Positions 63,423 to 64,000 of a DNA stretch of 64,000 nucleotides are shown piece after piece; position 1 is the first letter of the stretch, and the number at the start of each line of letters is the position of its first letter. The position numbers and the translations under genes were made by a program. Origin of the DNA: Sphingopyxis sp. H073 (GTDB lineage Bacteria; Pseudomonadota; Alphaproteobacteria; Sphingomonadales; Sphingomonadaceae). The notes beneath the pieces were generated by a model. That model was not told the origin of the DNA. It searched no databases and saw only the letters and a program-made list of their open reading frames with translations. The stretch covers positions 487,641 through 551,640 of the forward strand of contig NZ_LNSG01000002.1 in the NCBI RefSeq assembly GCF_001468395.1, written 5' to 3'.

Positions 63423-63890
63423 TCAGCGCGATCCGCCCGCTCTGACGATGCTGGAGCCTTTGAAGCTGCCTAGCTTAGCTAGGGCTTGAAACACTATGTC
63501 TGCTTCTGCGACGGCGTTCTTGGGGTTGGATAACTCCATGCTGCCTAGCTTGACCCGCTCAGCGTTGTATTTGGTATCGTCCCATAGGTTGATGCCCTTG
63601 ACGAGGAAGGCCGCTAGGTAAGCCTGTGCGCGCCTAACGTCCTGTGGTGTCCCGTCTGGCAGATACTCCATGCCAGCCAAGTCAGGGTTGAGCAGATATA
63701 GCTCATAGGCGACGCGCTGTTGCGCCTCGTCCAGATAGCCAAACATCGCAGCTATGCTGGCAGCGGTAACGACCTTACGAGCAGCAGGGACGTTCTTGCG
63801 AGGCCAAGCCAATATCTGGTCTTCGTCCGCAAGCTCGCCTTTGAACCACCAATTGTCTGAAATCATCCGTGCGGCGGTAATGAGATGGGG
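63423..63890 (-). pseudogene. DnaT-like head-tail connector protein, 5' end cut by IS element
   Basis: The frame contains ITAARMISDNWWFKGELADEDQILAWPRKNV, the region that in DnaT-like phage connector proteins (PF20557) reads roughly ALIRASAYIDGNWRFKG...LAWPR, preceded there by some 40 residues. Here the coding sense stops at about 63,890 and IS sequence begins at about 63,902. The ATG at 63,866 lies inside the conserved helix and is not the native start. The remaining 147 codons to the stop are intact. Loss of this protein should block virion assembly. Confidence 0.7.
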
Positions 63891-63901
63891 TATATGCCCT
63901 G

Positions 63902-64000
63902 TGACGTGACCCCCTGATTTTCCTCCACGAGCGATTAGAGTCTGGCCTGAAGGAAGGACAGACGATGAAGCGCAAGAGGTTTACCGAGGAACAGATCATT
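63902..64000 (+). mobile_element. IS3-family insertion sequence, left end
   Basis: The sequence TGACGTGACCCCCTGATTTTCC is a typical IS3-family terminal repeat beginning with TG, followed by a short leader and the start of OrfA. The exact first base (63,902 or 63,907) and target duplication cannot be set without the right end, which is beyond the window. Confidence 0.75.
63965..64000 (+). CDS. IS3-family transposase OrfA, first 12 codons (partial)
   Basis: After GGAAGGA the frame reads MKRKRFTEEQII, the standard beginning of IS3-family OrfA helix-turn-helix proteins (IS407-type). It runs off the right edge. Confidence 0.85.
   Translation, partial: MKRKRFTEEQII

Overview
The window is a Gram-negative, high-GC chromosome segment (1 to about 42,725) joined to a lower-GC integrated phage (about 42,725 to the right edge). 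Several host features suggest the Sphingomonadaceae, probably a Sphingopyxis-like bacterium. These are two large TonB-dependent receptors, a beta-propeller phytase next to a receptor, a heparinase II/III gene between rpe and purH, a DUF6249/sigma-factor cluster, and families of short intergenic inverted repeats. This placement is inference from gene content; no 16S or other marker gene is present.

Host part, left to right. The 5' end of an Lhr-like ligase-associated helicase gene runs off the left edge. A small orphan gene follows, then a 119-bp repeat and an SPFH/ribbon-helix-helix/small membrane protein operon. Next come rpe, the heparinase-like gene, a divergent TonB receptor/phytase pair sharing a Pho-box-like array, purH and a DedA/YqaA-type membrane protein. 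The tyrosine-degradation gene hppD follows with a VOC partner and a 20-bp palindromic operator. Then come an ABC-F ATPase, a second VOC gene, and an EmrAB/NodT-type tripartite efflux operon with a divergent TetR regulator. A cobalamin riboswitch then leads btuB, a possible 38-aa coupled peptide gene, btuF, btuC and btuD. Further right are a P450, a secreted M1 peptidase, a HerA-like DUF853 ATPase, an SBF-like transporter, a TelA/membrane protein/YqiJ/YqiK(flotillin) operon, a DUF6249/sigma/small membrane protein operon, a GGDEF protein, a DUF1905 gene and the 3' part of comM.

Phage part. comM is interrupted within the codons just before QLVAAMNP. Directly beside the break is a large serine recombinase, so the element appears to use comM as its attachment site. 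An accessory block follows: an Abi_C-like protein, two secreted or membrane-anchored proteins, a protein resembling a catalytically degenerate archaeo-eukaryotic primase, a poorly coding stretch of about 1.1 kb, and a secreted transglutaminase-like protein facing away from the structural genes. From 50,385 to the right edge is a lambda-like siphovirus tail module on the minus strand, transcribed right to left: connector-type proteins, tail terminator, major tail protein, a G/GT chaperone pair joined by an A AAA AAG -1 frameshift site, tape measure, M-like, L-like, K-like (JAMM+NlpC), an I-J fusion, a long modular fibre and two tip proteins. A DnaT-like connector gene is cut by the left end of an IS3-family element at about 63,902. 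The head genes and the displaced 5' part of comM must lie beyond 64,000.

The least explained signals are in the phage. One is a recurring TATAAATA/CTAAATACA motif at gene junctions, which resembles T4-type late promoters. Others are a 150-bp divergent control region with three inverted repeats, and the degenerate primase-like protein.
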